Part shown: positions 41,012 through 51,445 of the stretch, piece by piece
Layout of the letters: each line of letters opens with the position of its first letter
Position numbering within the stretch: position 1 is the first letter of the stretch
From: Candidatus Coxiella mudrowiae
GTDB taxonomy: Bacteria; Pseudomonadota; Gammaproteobacteria; Coxiellales; Coxiellaceae
Direction: 5' to 3'
Length of the DNA: 64,000 nt
Assembly (NCBI GenBank): GCA_001077715.1
Contig: CP011126.1
Span: 682,001 to 746,000 of the forward strand
The notes under the pieces: model-generated
What the model was told of the DNA's origin: nothing
What the model saw: only the letters and a program-made list of their open reading frames with translations
Database searches by the model: none
Position numbers and translations under genes: made by a program

Positions 41012-43393
41012 ATGAAATTAAGTGAAATTTGGCTTCGTGAATGGGTAAATCCCTTAGTTAACACGGAGCACTTAGCAGAACAACTTACTTTATTTGGCTT
41101 AGAGGTCGACTCTGTCAATTCTGTTGCTCACTCCTTTGAAAAGGTGGTGGTAGGAGAAGTGTTATCGGTAGAAAAACATCCCGATGCGGATCGACTGTCC
41201 TTTTGCCGAGTCAATGTGGGGGAAAGCGAGGCCTTAGAAATTGTCTGTGGAGCAGCAAATGTTCGCGTTGGCTTGAAGGTCCCTGTTGCTCTAATTGGTG
41301 GCCAAGTGGGCGAGCTGAAAATTAAAAAAACTAAATTGCGAGGTGTGGTTTCCTATGGAATGATATGCTCAGAACGTGAGCTGGGCTTGTCGGAGGATCA
41401 AAACGGATTCATCATGGAGCTTACTTCCGATGTTGCTGTCGGTAAAGATTTACACGATTGTTTGCAATTAAAGGATTCTGTTTTTGATATTGGCCTAACT
41501 CCTAATCGAGGTGATTGTGCTAGCGTGCGAGGAATTGCTAATGAAGTGGGCGCCATTAATCGGCTTTCTGTGAAAGCACCTAAAGTAGCCCGCGTAACAC
41601 CCGTTATCGATGCTATTTTTCCTATTGGGATACAAGCCAAAGAAGCTTGTCCGTATTATGTAGGTCGGATTATTCGTGATATTGATAGTGATGCCCAAAC
41701 TCCGCTTTGGATGCGAGAACGATTACGCCGTAGTGGATTGCGCTCTATCCATCCTGTTGTAGATGTCCTGAATTATGTGATGTTGGAATGGGGTCAACCT
41801 ATGCATGCATTCGATTTCGATCAATTGTCTGGCGAGATTCGTGTGCGCTATGCAAGTTCCGATGAAAAAATTACTTTGATCGATAGAACCGAAGTTACTT
41901 TGAATAATCGCACTTTGGTTATTGCAGATGAAAACCAAGTACACGCTATTGCAGGTATTATGGGGGGCGCTAATTCGGCCGTTAACGAAAGAACAAAAAA
42001 TATCTTTTTGGAAAGTGCTTATTTTACGCCAAGTAATATTGCGTTAACGGCACGACATTACGGTTTAAATACAGATTCTTCGTATCGATTTGAGCGAGGT
42101 GTGGATTTCCAACTGCAAAAACTTGCAATGGAGCGTGCAACGGAATTGTTATTGACCATTACGGGTGGAAAACCAGGTTTTATTGAAGATCAACGCATTG
42201 AAGAAACTTTTCCCTCCATTAAAAAAGTCGGTTTACGTCGTGAACGAATTAAGCACCTCTTGGGAGTGGAAATTGCTGATAAAGAGATTCACCAGATCTT
42301 AGGTTTTTTGGGGATGACCCTTCAGCCAGAAATAAATGGCTGGCACGTAACTGTGCCGAGTTATCGTTTTGATATTACCCAAGAAGTCGATTTAATTGAA
42401 GAAGTAGCGCGATTGCACAGCTATGAACGAATTCCTCAAACTATTATGAAACGTAAAATGGTTTTGTCACCCGTGGCGGAGACAGAAGTAAGCTTGGCTC
42501 GGATCCGGCGTTTAATGGTTGACCGTGGGTATAACGAGGCCGTGAATTATAGTTTTGTGGATGATAAATTGCAGAATAAGCTTAATCCCAATTTGGAATC
42601 CCTTGCTCTTTCTAACCCAATTACGAACGATATGAACGTCATGCGCAATAGTTTATGGCCTGGGCTTGTTACTGCAGCGAAATACAATCAATCTCGTCAA
42701 ATTGAGCGCATGAGACTTTTTGAAATTGGCAGATGTTTTATCCATCAAAAAAGAAAATGGCAGCAGATAACTAAAATTGCTGGTTTGATTGTGGGGAATG
42801 CCAGTAACTTGCAATGGGGGGAAAAAAAACGGCCAGTCGATTTTTATGACATGAAAGGAGACCTAAGCACGCTACTCTCCCTTACCCACGCTGAAAAGGA
42901 TTTCGATTTTATACGAGCAGAGCACCCTGCCTTGCACCCGGGACGATCCGCCGCTCTCTACTTTAAAGAAGCTTGTATCGGCTATTTGGGCGCCTTGCAT
43001 CCTGTGCTGGTCCGAGAGTTAGGCTTTGGGAGCATTCCTTACCTGTTTGAGTCAGAACTTGAAGCCCTTACAAAGACGAGGTTATCTCACTATCAATCCG
43101 TCTCTAAATTTCCTACGGTTCGTCGTGATCTTGCCGTTGTAGTGGATCGAGACGTTGAAGCTTCGCGAATTGAAGAAGAAATTGCTCAAAATGCTGGACA
43201 TTTATTGATCATGAGCGAAATTTTTGATATATATGAAGGCGGTGAACATATTGAATTTGGGGGGAAAAGTGTCGCTTTGGGGTTGACCTTTCAAAACCCA
43301 TCACGCACTCTAATAGACGAAGAGATCAAACAGGTCATTGAACGTATAATCGCTGCTCTTGAGCGTAAGTTCAATGTCAAATTGAGGACATAG
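41012..43393 (+). CDS. pheT: Phenylalanyl-tRNA synthetase beta subunit
   Basis: 793 aa. N-terminal EMAP-type tRNA-binding domain (about 40-150), B3/B4 editing domain, B5, catalytic-like core and a C-terminal ferredoxin-fold anticodon-binding domain (SVSKFPTVRRDLAVVVD). Three bases after pheS. Intact and full length. Confidence 0.97.
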   Translation: MKLSEIWLREWVNPLVNTEHLAEQLTLFGLEVDSVNSVAHSFEKVVVGEVLSVEKHPDADRLSFCRVNVGESEALEIVCGAANVRVGLKVPVALIGGQVGELKIKKTKLRGVVSYGMICSERELGLSEDQNGFIMELTSDVAVGKDLHDCLQLKDSVFDIGLTPNRGDCASVRGIANEVGAINRLSVKAPKVARVTPVIDAIFPIGIQAKEACPYYVGRIIRDIDSDAQTPLWMRERLRRSGLRSIHPVVDVLNYVMLEWGQPMHAFDFDQLSGEIRVRYASSDEKITLIDRTEVTLNNRTLVIADENQVHAIAGIMGGANSAVNERTKNIFLESAYFTPSNIALTARHYGLNTDSSYRFERGVDFQLQKLAMERATELLLTITGGKPGFIEDQRIEETFPSIKKVGLRRERIKHLLGVEIADKEIHQILGFLGMTLQPEINGWHVTVPSYRFDITQEVDLIEEVARLHSYERIPQTIMKRKMVLSPVAETEVSLARIRRLMVDRGYNEAVNYSFVDDKLQNKLNPNLESLALSNPITNDMNVMRNSLWPGLVTAAKYNQSRQIERMRLFEIGRCFIHQKRKWQQITKIAGLIVGNASNLQWGEKKRPVDFYDMKGDLSTLLSLTHAEKDFDFIRAEHPALHPGRSAALYFKEACIGYLGALHPVLVRELGFGSIPYLFESELEALTKTRLSHYQSVSKFPTVRRDLAVVVDRDVEASRIEEEIAQNAGHLLIMSEIFDIYEGGEHIEFGGKSVALGLTFQNPSRTLIDEEIKQVIERIIAALERKFNVKLRT

Positions 43394-43396
43394 CTG

Positions 43397-43705
43397 ATGG
43401 CACTCACAAAAGCTGACTTGGCAGAACATTTATTTAATGTGGTAGGCTTGAATAAGCGAGAGGCAAAAGAGTTAGTTGAATTATTTTTTGAGGATATCCG
43501 CCTTTCGTTAGAAAGGGGAGAACCGGTGAAATTGTCGGGATTCGGTAATTTTAATCTGCGTGACAAAAAGCAACGTCCCGGACGCAATCCTAAAACCAGC
43601 GAAGAAATTCCTATTACGGAGCGGCGTGTTGTGACATTCCGTGCTGGCCACAAACTCAAATCCAGGGTGGAGAAAAATGTCAAATCAGAAGAAAGGGAAT
43701 CCTAA
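43397..43705 (+). CDS. ihfA: Integration host factor alpha subunit
   Basis: 102-aa DNA-bending protein of the HU/IHF family. [18 protein letters not shown] start, and the DNA-intercalating arm with [13 protein letters not shown]. Follows pheT by 3 bp, as in E. coli. IHF also assists site-specific recombination, relevant to the integrase remnants nearby. Confidence 0.96.
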   Translation: MALTKADLAEHLFNVVGLNKREAKELVELFFEDIRLSLERGEPVKLSGFGNFNLRDKKQRPGRNPKTSEEIPITERRVVTFRAGHKLKSRVEKNVKSEERES

Positions 43706-44054
43706 ACCGGAAAGCGAATTACCCCCTATTCCCGAAAAGTTATATTTTACAATTGGTGAAGTTGGCAAACTCTGTGAGTTACGTACTCACGTTTTGCGTT
43801 ATTGGGAGCAAGAATTTTCTCCGCTGTCGCCTTTAAAACGACGAGGTAACCGTCGTTACTATCAATTGAAAGACGTTTTGCTGGTGCGAAAAATCCGCCG
43901 TTTACTTTATGAAGAAGGTTATACCATTGAAGGAGCTAAACAGAAGCTTTCTGAAGATACTTCGCATGATAAAAGAGAATATAAAGCCTACGAAACTATC
44001 CGTCGTGCTATTTCAGAACTGGAAAGGATTGCAGCTGGTTTGGAAATGGCTTGA
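43677..44054 (+). CDS. MerR-family transcriptional regulator
   Basis: 125-aa protein with a winged-helix MerR domain: [25 protein letters not shown], and [20 protein letters not shown]. The short C-terminal helix lacks metal-binding cysteines. ATG 43677 lies 29 bp inside ihfA; this ihfA-merR-tRNA-Pro order is conserved in many gammaproteobacteria. Target unknown. Confidence 0.92.
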   Translation: MSNQKKGNPKPESELPPIPEKLYFTIGEVGKLCELRTHVLRYWEQEFSPLSPLKRRGNRRYYQLKDVLLVRKIRRLLYEEGYTIEGAKQKLSEDTSHDKREYKAYETIRRAISELERIAAGLEMA

Positions 44055-44206
44055 GATGTAGATCCATTAGCGTCTCTTCGCTTAACCAAGGGCGCTAATC
44101 ACTCCTAAATCCACTTCATCGCGGTGTCCCTCGCCATACCCTGAAACGCAATAAGCTTGATTTACGTTTGAAATTTGTGTTTTTATTAAAATTTTCAAGG
44201 TAATTT

Positions 44207-44350
44207 ATGGAACGTCCTCAGTTTATTCAACAGATCAGTGATTCTTTTAAAGTAAACTCGGCAGTCGCTATTTTAGGTTCTCGGCAATGTGGAAAGACGA
44301 CGACAGAGAAATTAGGACTTAATTATCCAAGGAAACTCGCTAGTTGCTAA
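44207..44350 (+). pseudogene. AAA ATPase (DUF4143-type) N-terminal fragment
   Basis: 47 codons from ATG 44207 read MERPQFIQQISDSFKVNSAV, AILGSRQCGKTT (Walker A) and then stop. This is the standard beginning of the DUF4143 family of ATPases, often found on mobile DNA. The rest of the gene is missing. Confidence 0.6.
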
Positions 44351-44437
44351 AGAGAAGAAGCATAACCGTCATCAACGTTCCTCATAATGCCATTGTAAAT
44401 TGAATAAGTGGGGTCTTATAATTATAATACAAGATTT

Positions 44438-44515
<78 letters not shown>

Positions 44516-44519
44516 TTTC

Positions 44520-44700
44520 TAAATAAGTCAAACCTTTCCCAATTGTAGGGCACTTTATCATGAACATAATACTCTAACCCGTAAACGATAATTTTTAAAG
44601 TTTCGAAAGCCATAAACGCGCCGCTGAATCAATTTCATTTTGCGATGGAAGGCCTTCAGTGATAGCCATTATTTTAGTGAAACGCCACATATGAACCACT
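44520..44700 (-). mobile_element. Transposase C-terminal remnant (ISL3-like)
   Basis: Minus-strand pieces RFTKIMAITEG, FHRKMKLIQRRVYGFRNF and YRLRV appear in neighbouring frames. The KLIQRRxYGFRNFxNYRLRV pattern is the C terminus of ISL3-type transposases. No terminal repeats were identified. Confidence 0.65.
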
Positions 44701-44784
44701 TCTTCCCGCCATTAAGGTGTTAATTACTCTAACTTCGATTAAAGTGCCCCTTTTTCGGGTAGAGTCCGCTTAGATCTAGGATCC

Positions 44785-45250
44785 GTTTTAGTACGTTAAG
44801 CGATTGGAGTGGGATAAGCACATCGATTTCAAACAGGATAATGTCATTATTTCTTTAACAGCGGATATTGTTAAAGTGGCCAAGCCGTACAAAGTTCCGT
44901 TGGATGTAGAAACATCAAAAGTTATTCGATTATGGTACGAACAAACGAAGGTTGTGCATAAAGGAAGGGTATGGGTTTTTTCCGGAAAAAATCCAGGCGA
45001 GCATATCACCAATGTGAAGAAGTTCTAGAATAATTTGAAAAAGAGCGCAGCCATCGAAAGTTTTACCTAGTATGATCAACGACACGATTTCGCGTCACAG
45101 CACGTGATGAGTGGTACTGATTTGTATACGGTGATAGAGTTGTTTGGGGGTATTCTGATCTATAAGACCACAAAAAAAAGTATGTTCATCTGGCGGTGGA
45201 ACATAACATATTGATTGCCCAGCAGTTAGCCAAGCGGTGTAGCGGAATGC
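44785..45250 (+). pseudogene. Tyrosine recombinase/integrase, decayed
   Basis: Fragments in order: LEWDKHIDFKQDNVIISL and VAKPYKVPLDVETSKVIRL; RHDFASQHVMSGTDLYTVIEL (box II region with the conserved Arg); then TTKKYVHLAVEHNILIAQQL, the active-site Tyr context, after a frame change in an A-run. It lies 270 bp downstream of tRNA-Pro, the usual place for an island integrase. Confidence 0.82.
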
Positions 45251-45327
45251 TTAAAGAAAAAAAGATTAACTCGTGGGTTCATCGATTTCATGCTATAACT
45301 TATTAATAAGATTAAGATGGGAGTAAG

Positions 45328-45528
45328 ATGATGTCACGCCAACTAGCCACGACAAAAATGTCTTCTCGAGGGCAAATAGTGATCCCAGAAGAAATACGAG
45401 AACAATTAGGTCTTGAAACAGGAACAAAATTTGTGGTTATTGCTGAGAATGACACCGTCGTGCTTAAAACGATAACTCCGCCTTCAAAAAAAGAACTCAA
45501 GGCTTTGTTATCAAAAGTTAGAAAGTAA
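45328..45528 (+). CDS. AbrB/MazE-type antitoxin, C-terminus frameshifted
   Basis: DNA-binding swapped-hairpin antitoxin. MSSRGQIVIPEEIREQLGLE with TGTKFVVI is the standard domain and is intact. After LLSKVRK the frame stops, while out of frame the original tail continues (KLKKSGIEHEQ, then EVEKIIKAERTKAKKVKNVE to about 45628). The tail normally contacts the PIN toxin, so neutralising function is probably lost; operator binding might persist. Confidence 0.8.
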   Translation: MMSRQLATTKMSSRGQIVIPEEIREQLGLETGTKFVVIAENDTVVLKTITPPSKKELKALLSKVRK

Positions 45529-45631
45529 GTTAAAAAAATCAGGTATTGAACATGAACAAAGAGCGAAGTAGAAAAAATAATTAAGGCGGAAAGAACCAAG
45601 GCCAAAAAAGTTAAAAACGTGGAATAGCTTT

Positions 45632-46040
45632 GTGAAGGTGGTTGTAGATATCAATGTATTAATTTCTGGAATGGGTGGGCTAGCTAGCGCACCGCAAAAC
45701 ATAATTGACGCCCGGATAGAGGATAAATTCACTGTTGTCGCTACACCAAAAATTGTAGAGGATATAAGGAGAATGTCTGACATTTTTTCTAAAAAATATG
45801 CTCATCTCGAATTTGAGCATATTGTTAATAAACTTTTATTTGCAGTAAAATTGTTTGAACCAGAAAAGCTTATGGAAGGAATTAGCTGTGATTTAGGTGA
45901 CGGATAAATTTATAGTCTGTGCGCTGAGTGCAGAAGCGAAAGTTATTATCAGTGGAGACTCTGATCTTTTGTAGGTATCGGCCTATCAGGGAATTTCAGT
46001 GTTAAAGCTCAAATCTTTTTTTGGATCGATTTGGAGGTAA
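45632..46040 (+). pseudogene. PIN-domain toxin (COG1569/VapC-like), disrupted
   Basis: Ribonuclease toxin partner of the AbrB-type antitoxin. It starts with GTG and reads VVVDINVLISGMGG (first acidic residue), VVATPKIVEDIRR, to GISCDLGDG and stop. The remainder is in another frame: TDKFIVCALSAEAKVIISGD, SDLL, then an in-frame TAG and VSAYQGISVL. One frameshift plus one nonsense codon. Confidence 0.82.
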
Positions 46041-46060
46041 ATAATTAAATACAAGTTGCT

Positions 46061-46098
46061 AGCATTGGTTATCAGTGGTCTTACTGATAACCAATGCT
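46061..46098. repeat. Perfect 16-bp inverted repeat
   Basis: AGCATTGGTTATCAGT, 6-nt loop GGTCTT, ACTGATAACCAATGCT. A third, two-base-shorter direct copy (AGCATTGGTTCAGT) occurs at 46135-46148. No T-run follows. Could be a recombination-site or transposon-end relic, or a structured transcript end. Confidence 0.7.
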
Positions 46099-46213
46099 TA
46101 CGTTAGCTAAACGAAGAAAAAAGTACTGTGTCAAGCATTGGTTCAGTATATAAGTCATTATTTAATCCCCACAATACCAGCTACAAAACCTATGAAAAAC
46201 GATTTGAACAAGT

Positions 46214-46435
46214 ATGTGTAAAAGAGCCGATATTGACCATCGTCACGGTCTTCGCCACTACTCTGCACAGATGCACTATAAAGAATTAACGGGCTGGGAT
46301 TGTCCTGCCAAAGGTGCCCCGACAAAAGAAGACATGAATGCTCAACAACGAGTGATTGATCGTGCCGCTTGCTTGCAGCTAAGCTTGGATTTATGCCATT
46401 CCCATATTAGCATCGTACAAGTTTATGTAAAATAA
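46214..46435 (+). pseudogene. Second tyrosine recombinase, C-terminal fragment (Integrase_1 type)
   Basis: 73 codons with HRHGLRHYSAQMHYKELTGW and CPAKGAP, then DRAACLQLSLDLCHSHISIV, and QVYV. The HGLRHxYAQxRYxxLTGWxCPxxGGP and xELGHxRxxIxxxYL pattern belongs to a distinctive prophage/ICE integrase family. The N-terminal part and a typical active-site context are degraded. Confidence 0.65.
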
Positions 46436-46494
46436 GTTTTTTAATATTTTATTTAGATTTTATTTAGAAAAAAATCGATAAGGCAAGAGATATC

Positions 46495-46602
46495 ATGGCA
46501 TTGGTTCAAATTAACAATCGGGTCCATCGATTAGCGCTAGGCCAGCGTGGTGATTACAAACGAAAAAAAATCCAACACCCAACCATTGGGCACGGGTTTT
46601 GA
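46495..46602 (+). CDS. Possible 35-aa basic peptide, unknown
   Basis: ATG 46495 with a fair RBS (AGGCAAGAG) opens MALVQINNRVHRLALGQRGD and ends GHGF with TGA. Basic and unbroken but short; could be the start of a lost gene. No family recognised. Confidence 0.25.
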   Translation: MALVQINNRVHRLALGQRGDYKRKKIQHPTIGHGF

Positions 46603-46635
46603 TTTTTTTAAAATTTTTTTTTAAAAAAATCAAAA
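46597..46635. terminator. AT-rich inverted repeat, possible terminator
   Basis: TTTTGATTTTTTTA and TAAAAAAATCAAAA flank an 11-nt A/T-only spacer. It overlaps the stop of the small ORF at 46495. A stem with almost no GC is weak; listed for completeness. Confidence 0.35.
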
Positions 46636-47408
46636 ACGAATTGAAGCATTAATGATGATGTACTTGTTTGTATATAATTATTCCTATATGTAAGGAATAT
46701 TTTTTATCAAAAGTATCTAAGTTGCCTAAATTAAAAATTTTTTTAGTCGGTATATTCTGATGGGGTGATGGAATAAAAACTTCGCTATTATCAGCTGTGA
46801 AATTTTGATCACTGGACATTCGGTAGGTGCGGAGCAAATCTTCAAATTTCGACTGTTCTAGATGTTCCTTTTATTATTTGTTTGCAAAAGATGATATTAA
46901 AAAAAAGAGGGAATGCTATCAATAGAGTAAAAAAAAATTATACATGCGCATATTATTCCCTTATAAGTATAAATAATACAAAAATGTCTACGACTAAAAT
47001 TTCATTTCCTTATTTGGAACAGCAAGGTATTATCTAGTTCCTGCTCCCGCATAGGCTTGGTAATCGTTTCACAAAGCCTTCCTTTCATGTTTCCACAATG
47101 TAGTTAAGATATTGATAGGGCTTCAGGCCTATGTTAAATCGATCAAATGCAACACACAGTCGCAAACTCCAGTTTAAATTGCCTTGTTTAACCAAGTAGG
47201 GCTGTGTTTTTCTATTTGCATTACCTTTCCCATTCTTCCATTCAAATTATTCTCATTAGCAGCCTGTCATAGGGTGTGCCACTGAATTGTTTACAGCCCT
47301 AGGCAGCTAGGCAGGTAAATTTTATGTAAGGTGAATAAGCGCTTTTCGAATAATTCGATTGGCGAAGTCATTTAATTTTTAACATAAATAGGGTTAATGA
47401 GGTATTTT
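46636..47408. other. AT-rich decayed stretch
   Basis: A 62-codon minus frame (46649-46837) is the longest; no motif. Nothing recognised up to the secreted-protein remnant. Confidence 0.4.
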
Positions 47409-47820
47409 ATGAAAACTTTAAAAAAAGTAGGACTATCCTTAACGTTGCTCGGTGTTTTAGAAAGCGCGGTTGCAATACCACCACCGCCTCCAAAAGTAAC
47501 CTATGACTATTATGGTTTATAATGGAACTTCGGCAAAAGTTTCGTTTGCGGCTAATTTTCATGGTCCGTTTAGTTATTCGGGTAATGTAGCAGGTAAGCA
47601 AACAACCTATGTGTATGGGGAGGGTTACGGAACGAGTACCTTAACGCTGGGTGATTTAACTAACCCAGCGGGTGAATGTGTGGTCACCAATAGTGGTGGC
47701 ACTGACGATTATTTAAAGTACCAAGCCAATGGGGACTCAAGGGTTCGTCTGTAAGTTCTAGCAGGACCAACGGTTGTTTTAACGCTAACGGCATCTATAA
47801 AGGAAATCTATCTTGGATAA
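47409..47820 (+). pseudogene. Secreted protein of unknown family, disrupted
   Basis: RBS (TGAGG) and ATG 47409 give a signal peptide MKTLKKVGLSLTLLGVLESA, VA, then a Pro run and KVTYD. A frame change near 47500 gives MTIMVYNGTSAKVSFAANFH, GPFSYSGNVAGKQTTYVYGE, ECVVTNSGGTDDYLKYQANG. A TAA at 47752 interrupts DSRVRL and VLAGPTVVLTLTAS in the same frame, which ends at 47820. One frameshift and one nonsense codon: recent loss. Confidence 0.55.
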
Positions 47821-47840
47821 CCCTTTCTAGGGTTATCCAA
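47813..47840. terminator. Perfect 12-bp hairpin overlapping the secreted-protein stop codon
   Basis: TTGGATAACCCT, loop TTCT, AGGGTTATCCAA. It spans the final TAA of the pseudogene. No long T-tract follows, so intrinsic termination is uncertain. Confidence 0.6.
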
Positions 47841-48903
47841 CTATCGAAGCGATTAATGACAGAAATAACACAACTTTATTCAACTAAAATTAACAGCTAT
47901 ATATTTTTCAAAAATTTTGTTGCTAATTATTTATTTTGTTGAAGTATTCACCGGAAATTGTAAATAAGCAGAGTGTTGATTGGCTGCTTCCAGATAAAGG
48001 CATCGAACTTATTGCTACTTCAACTTTAATGGCCGTCTTTCAGGATTTTGTATTTCAGAGATGGACATAACAGAAGCTGTCCAGAGAAAGAAATAACTGT
48101 TTGATTTTTTCACAATATAACTTGCTGTATATTTCATGTCCTTCTTTAGTTGCCTCGGTAAGGCGGCTTGTATTTGCTAGTTTTTGGGATTCTTCTTCGC
48201 ATGCAGGTATAAATTTGTGATAGGATTTGCTTTTAATAAATTTGGCCGTAGCGCTTTTCTAAGGGGGGGTAAAGAAATTTATATTTTTCAAAATATTTAA
48301 ACCTATTTAGTCATCAGTTTTTATTATTAATCCTCTCTTTTTTGTTTATTAATTAATTGTCTTTAAAATTATCGGAAAGCATTCTAGCACGCTTTTACTA
48401 GTAAACGAAAATAGGAAAAAGATAATTAGTCATTATAGCTTTGTCTACGACATTGATGGGCGGGTTGGTACAAGTATTAAAGTTTTCGTTGTTGAAGGAA
48501 AGAAAAACGATCTCGATTTTACCAGCATCTTTCCTCTTCGATTTTCTAATAATGGTTGTCAAAGATAATAATATTGCCGTCTTTCGGAGAATTTAAATTA
48601 GCGGTCAGAGTTTTACAGTAAGGATGAGCGATGTATACTTCTCTATCATAATTGTTTTCATAATCCTTGTATTGGTAAGTTTATATTGTTTATTTCGATC
48701 TTGGAAAGTGACTGAACTGAAGTGCATTTTATCTCTCTTTATATTACTTTTAGTGATTTTCCCGGCGGCAACTGAATTAATATAACTTACCTTGCCCTAA
48801 AAATTTTATCTATTCGGCCGTTACTTTTTGAGTTAAAGCACTCTTTAAGACAATTTTTTTACTTTTGTCCACTTCTGTCATTATGTCGCTGAGTTTTTTT
48901 TAA
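47841..48903. other. Decayed stretch, nothing recognised
   Basis: About 1 kb without a credible coding frame or RNA gene. Confidence 0.45.
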
Positions 48904-49345
48904 TTATCTTTCAATTGATAATTCACCTTTTGTCCATAATAACGCTTTTTCTGGAATTTTGGGATTGAGGGTAGGGGTCGAACGTGCAAATAATTTGGGG
49001 TTTGTGGTTTCAAAATAAGTTCCCCCGCCAGAATAATATTGCCAAGGATCGTTGAACCCAAACGTTAGTAGATCTCCATTGTCGTTGGTGAAATTAGCAG
49101 AAGCGGTTAAGCCTGGACTGCCCACTGAATAAGATAGTAATCTTTGTTTTTTGATAGGGAGGTAAGTGACTAGGATTGACTATCACTTTCTGGATAGTGC
49201 CTGGTGGTTCGTTAGGGGCATAGATATCCCGGTAACATATTGTTTTATCAGTGTTATTCTCCACAGCGACTACTAGTTTTTGTAATGGATTTCCTAAACC
49301 CAATACTGGAACTAGCAATATCAAGAAAATAGTTAATCGAATCAT
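48904..49345 (-). pseudogene. Secreted protein of unknown family, single frameshift
   Basis: Minus strand: signal peptide MIRLTIFLILLVPVLGLGNP, then KLVVAVENNTDKTICYRDIY and KVIVNPSHLPPYQK. At an A6 run (about 49148-49153) the frame changes and continues VGSPGLTASANFTNDNGDLL, FGFNDPWQYYSGGGTYFETT to SIER and stop at 48904. One indel separates it from an intact ~145-aa exported protein. RBS AAGGAGG-like upstream. Confidence 0.55.
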
Positions 49346-49549
49346 TTCCTTGCCTCCTTATATTACCTAGACTTGAATTCCATAGCAGAAAAACGGAGTG
49401 GGAACGAGTATTCTATCATTTTGATTAAAAAATAGACAGAATAAGGGTAATACTTAAAATGCCATAACGACTGATGGAACGGGAGAGGGGGGTATCCGAA
49501 CTTCTGAGTCATTATACCAGCCTTGAATTCTATTTTTGCGAAGCGAACG

Positions 49550-50010
49550 CTATTTATTGGAGGGGATAAATTGTTTTAACTTTCCGGTTTCTGGATAGTG
49601 CGGTATTATATCCAAAAATTTAATGTATATGTCAGGATTTTTGACGTCAGCTTGGTTCGAATAAGCTGGAAACTAACGATTTTTGCAAATTCTCCCTATT
49701 AATATTTTTAGTGGCAACTACACGAATAATAGCGCCATTTTGAGTTTGCTCAACTTGATATTCAATAATATTAGGATCCTGTCCCAAGACATGTCAAAAC
49801 GTCATAGGATGAACTTGAATATTATGTGCATAACAGAACCAATCATCGGCACCACGCCCCTAAATAGTTCGGGATAACATTAATTGAAACAGCATCATCA
49901 ATGACATAACGAATCAAGGGTTTCCCCGGTTACAAGAATAGTCTCCATAACGAAGCACGGAAAAGAACCTGAAAATATCATTGCCGGTTTAAAAAATAAA
50001 GTATCACTCA
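49550..50010 (-). pseudogene. Adenylate-forming (PaaK-like) ligase C-terminal remnant
   Basis: Minus-strand pieces: NPLIRYVIDDAVSIN, ADDWFCYAHNIQVHP, IEYQVEQTQNGAIIRVVATK, then DIYIKFLDIIPHYPETGKLK and a stop at 49550. The order (PLIRYxxxD, GRxDDxF, IHP, GKLKxF) matches the C-terminal half of phenylacetate-CoA-ligase-like enzymes. The N-terminal half is not seen. Confidence 0.6.
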
Positions 50011-50439
50011 ATTTGACGATACAATTAAAATTAAATAATGCACACCTCATGAAATGTGCCGTCGACAGATTCGTAATCGTCCAATTGAATGATTATATGG
50101 TTGAGTAAGAATTATCAAAGAAATATCCATGGAAATAATAAAAAATTATCTTAAATTCGAAATTCCTATTTGCATTTACTCTCAAAAATATCGATTTGTT
50201 CGGCCTAAAATTAGGAAGTTCATTAGTTTAGTCACTCAAAAATTAGATATCCGAATATAAGATAATTAAAATATTCATTGTTTGTCTTCCCACAGCGTTA
50301 TAAAATCGACGGAAGAATTATACCTTTCCATGGCAGAAATCGATGAAATTTTTAAAGTATTAGTTAATTTTTTAAAATTAAAACGGATTAGTCAATGCAT
50401 AGAATTTTTTTAAAAAATTTCTGGATTTTTGGTTTAGGA

Positions 50440-51376
50440 AGTAATAAATAGTTGATGTTATAACTGTGGTAGCAATTGCAATTAGTACTAATATAGTGAA
50501 AAAGTAGCAGTAATTAATATATGGTGTTCCATTCCTATATTCAAAAGAGTTAATTCCATGAGGCTTCTTAAATTCATTAAAGCATCAGTGGTAAATACAT
50601 TTTACCAACTTTTACTGTGTATTTTTTCAGCTAGAGTGCATCTTGCTCCTTTTTCTAAAATTGCTAAGAAGATGATAATAAGAGTGACCAATCCGATTTC
50701 TAAAGAATTTAATGGATCTATTTGAGTATTAAGACTAGAAAAAAGATACGAAATAAAAAGGCAGTAGTGAGATATTCAATTTTCACGCCTATCTGATAAG
50801 AAAATTCTCCACGAGGAAAAGCGGATCCAACGATAAATTCTCAAAAAATAGCATATATTTTAATATAATCTGTAACCAAGAGCTTAACATCACAATGCTT
50901 AGAACAATAGCTAAAATAGAAATAGTCAAATCTTTTTCTTGCTCTATGAGACAAACTAATTTTGATAATAATATTTTGCCAATAGAAATCATAAAAATGA
51001 CATAAATAATTGCGCCAATAATAGGGATAATAGCTATAATCACGATTTGATCATTGTTTCTAACAATAGCCATAATAACGGCGAGCAAACACCAAGTGAT
51101 TGCATCAATTTCTGCTCCAGAAGTAATAGTTAATGTTCCCAATTTTGTTCGGGCTATGTCGATTTCATAAAGAATTCTCACTAACATAGGAAAAGCAGTA
51201 ATGGAGAGTGCGGTATCTAAATATAACATAGCAGGAAGTAGAGGAATATGATCTTGAAAAAGATAATTGAGGTCATGAATAAAGGGAGTGTAACCAGTTC
51301 TTAAAATAAAGGGAAACAATGAGCTTGTTAAAAAGACAGTGCAAGCTTTATTTAGATTTTTTCTAATAGCGCTCAT
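50440..51376 (-). pseudogene. Monovalent cation:proton antiporter (CPA2), truncated
   Basis: The readable 195-codon part (50789-51376) carries LDTALSITAFPMLVRILYEI, LGTLTITSGAEIDAITWCLL and further hydrophobic segments, the core of CPA2 Na+(K+)/H+ antiporters. The motif usually reading GAIDDVxAWCLLA appears as GAEIDAITWCLLA, altering the ion-site region. The N-terminal helices are missing, and downstream to about 50440 only broken pieces remain. Confidence 0.75.
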
Positions 51377-51445
51377 ATTTTTAATTCTAGACCAATAAAA
51401 AAATATGTAAAGAATTACCCTAATATCGATGAAAAAATTCTTAAT

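Noticed and set aside
43291..43683. 130-codon minus-strand frame
   Set aside because: Antisense to pheT end and ihfA, both intact.
46495..46602. 35-aa ORF followed by an inverted repeat considered as a type I toxin
   Set aside because: The peptide is basic and not a membrane helix, and no antisense RNA promoter is visible.
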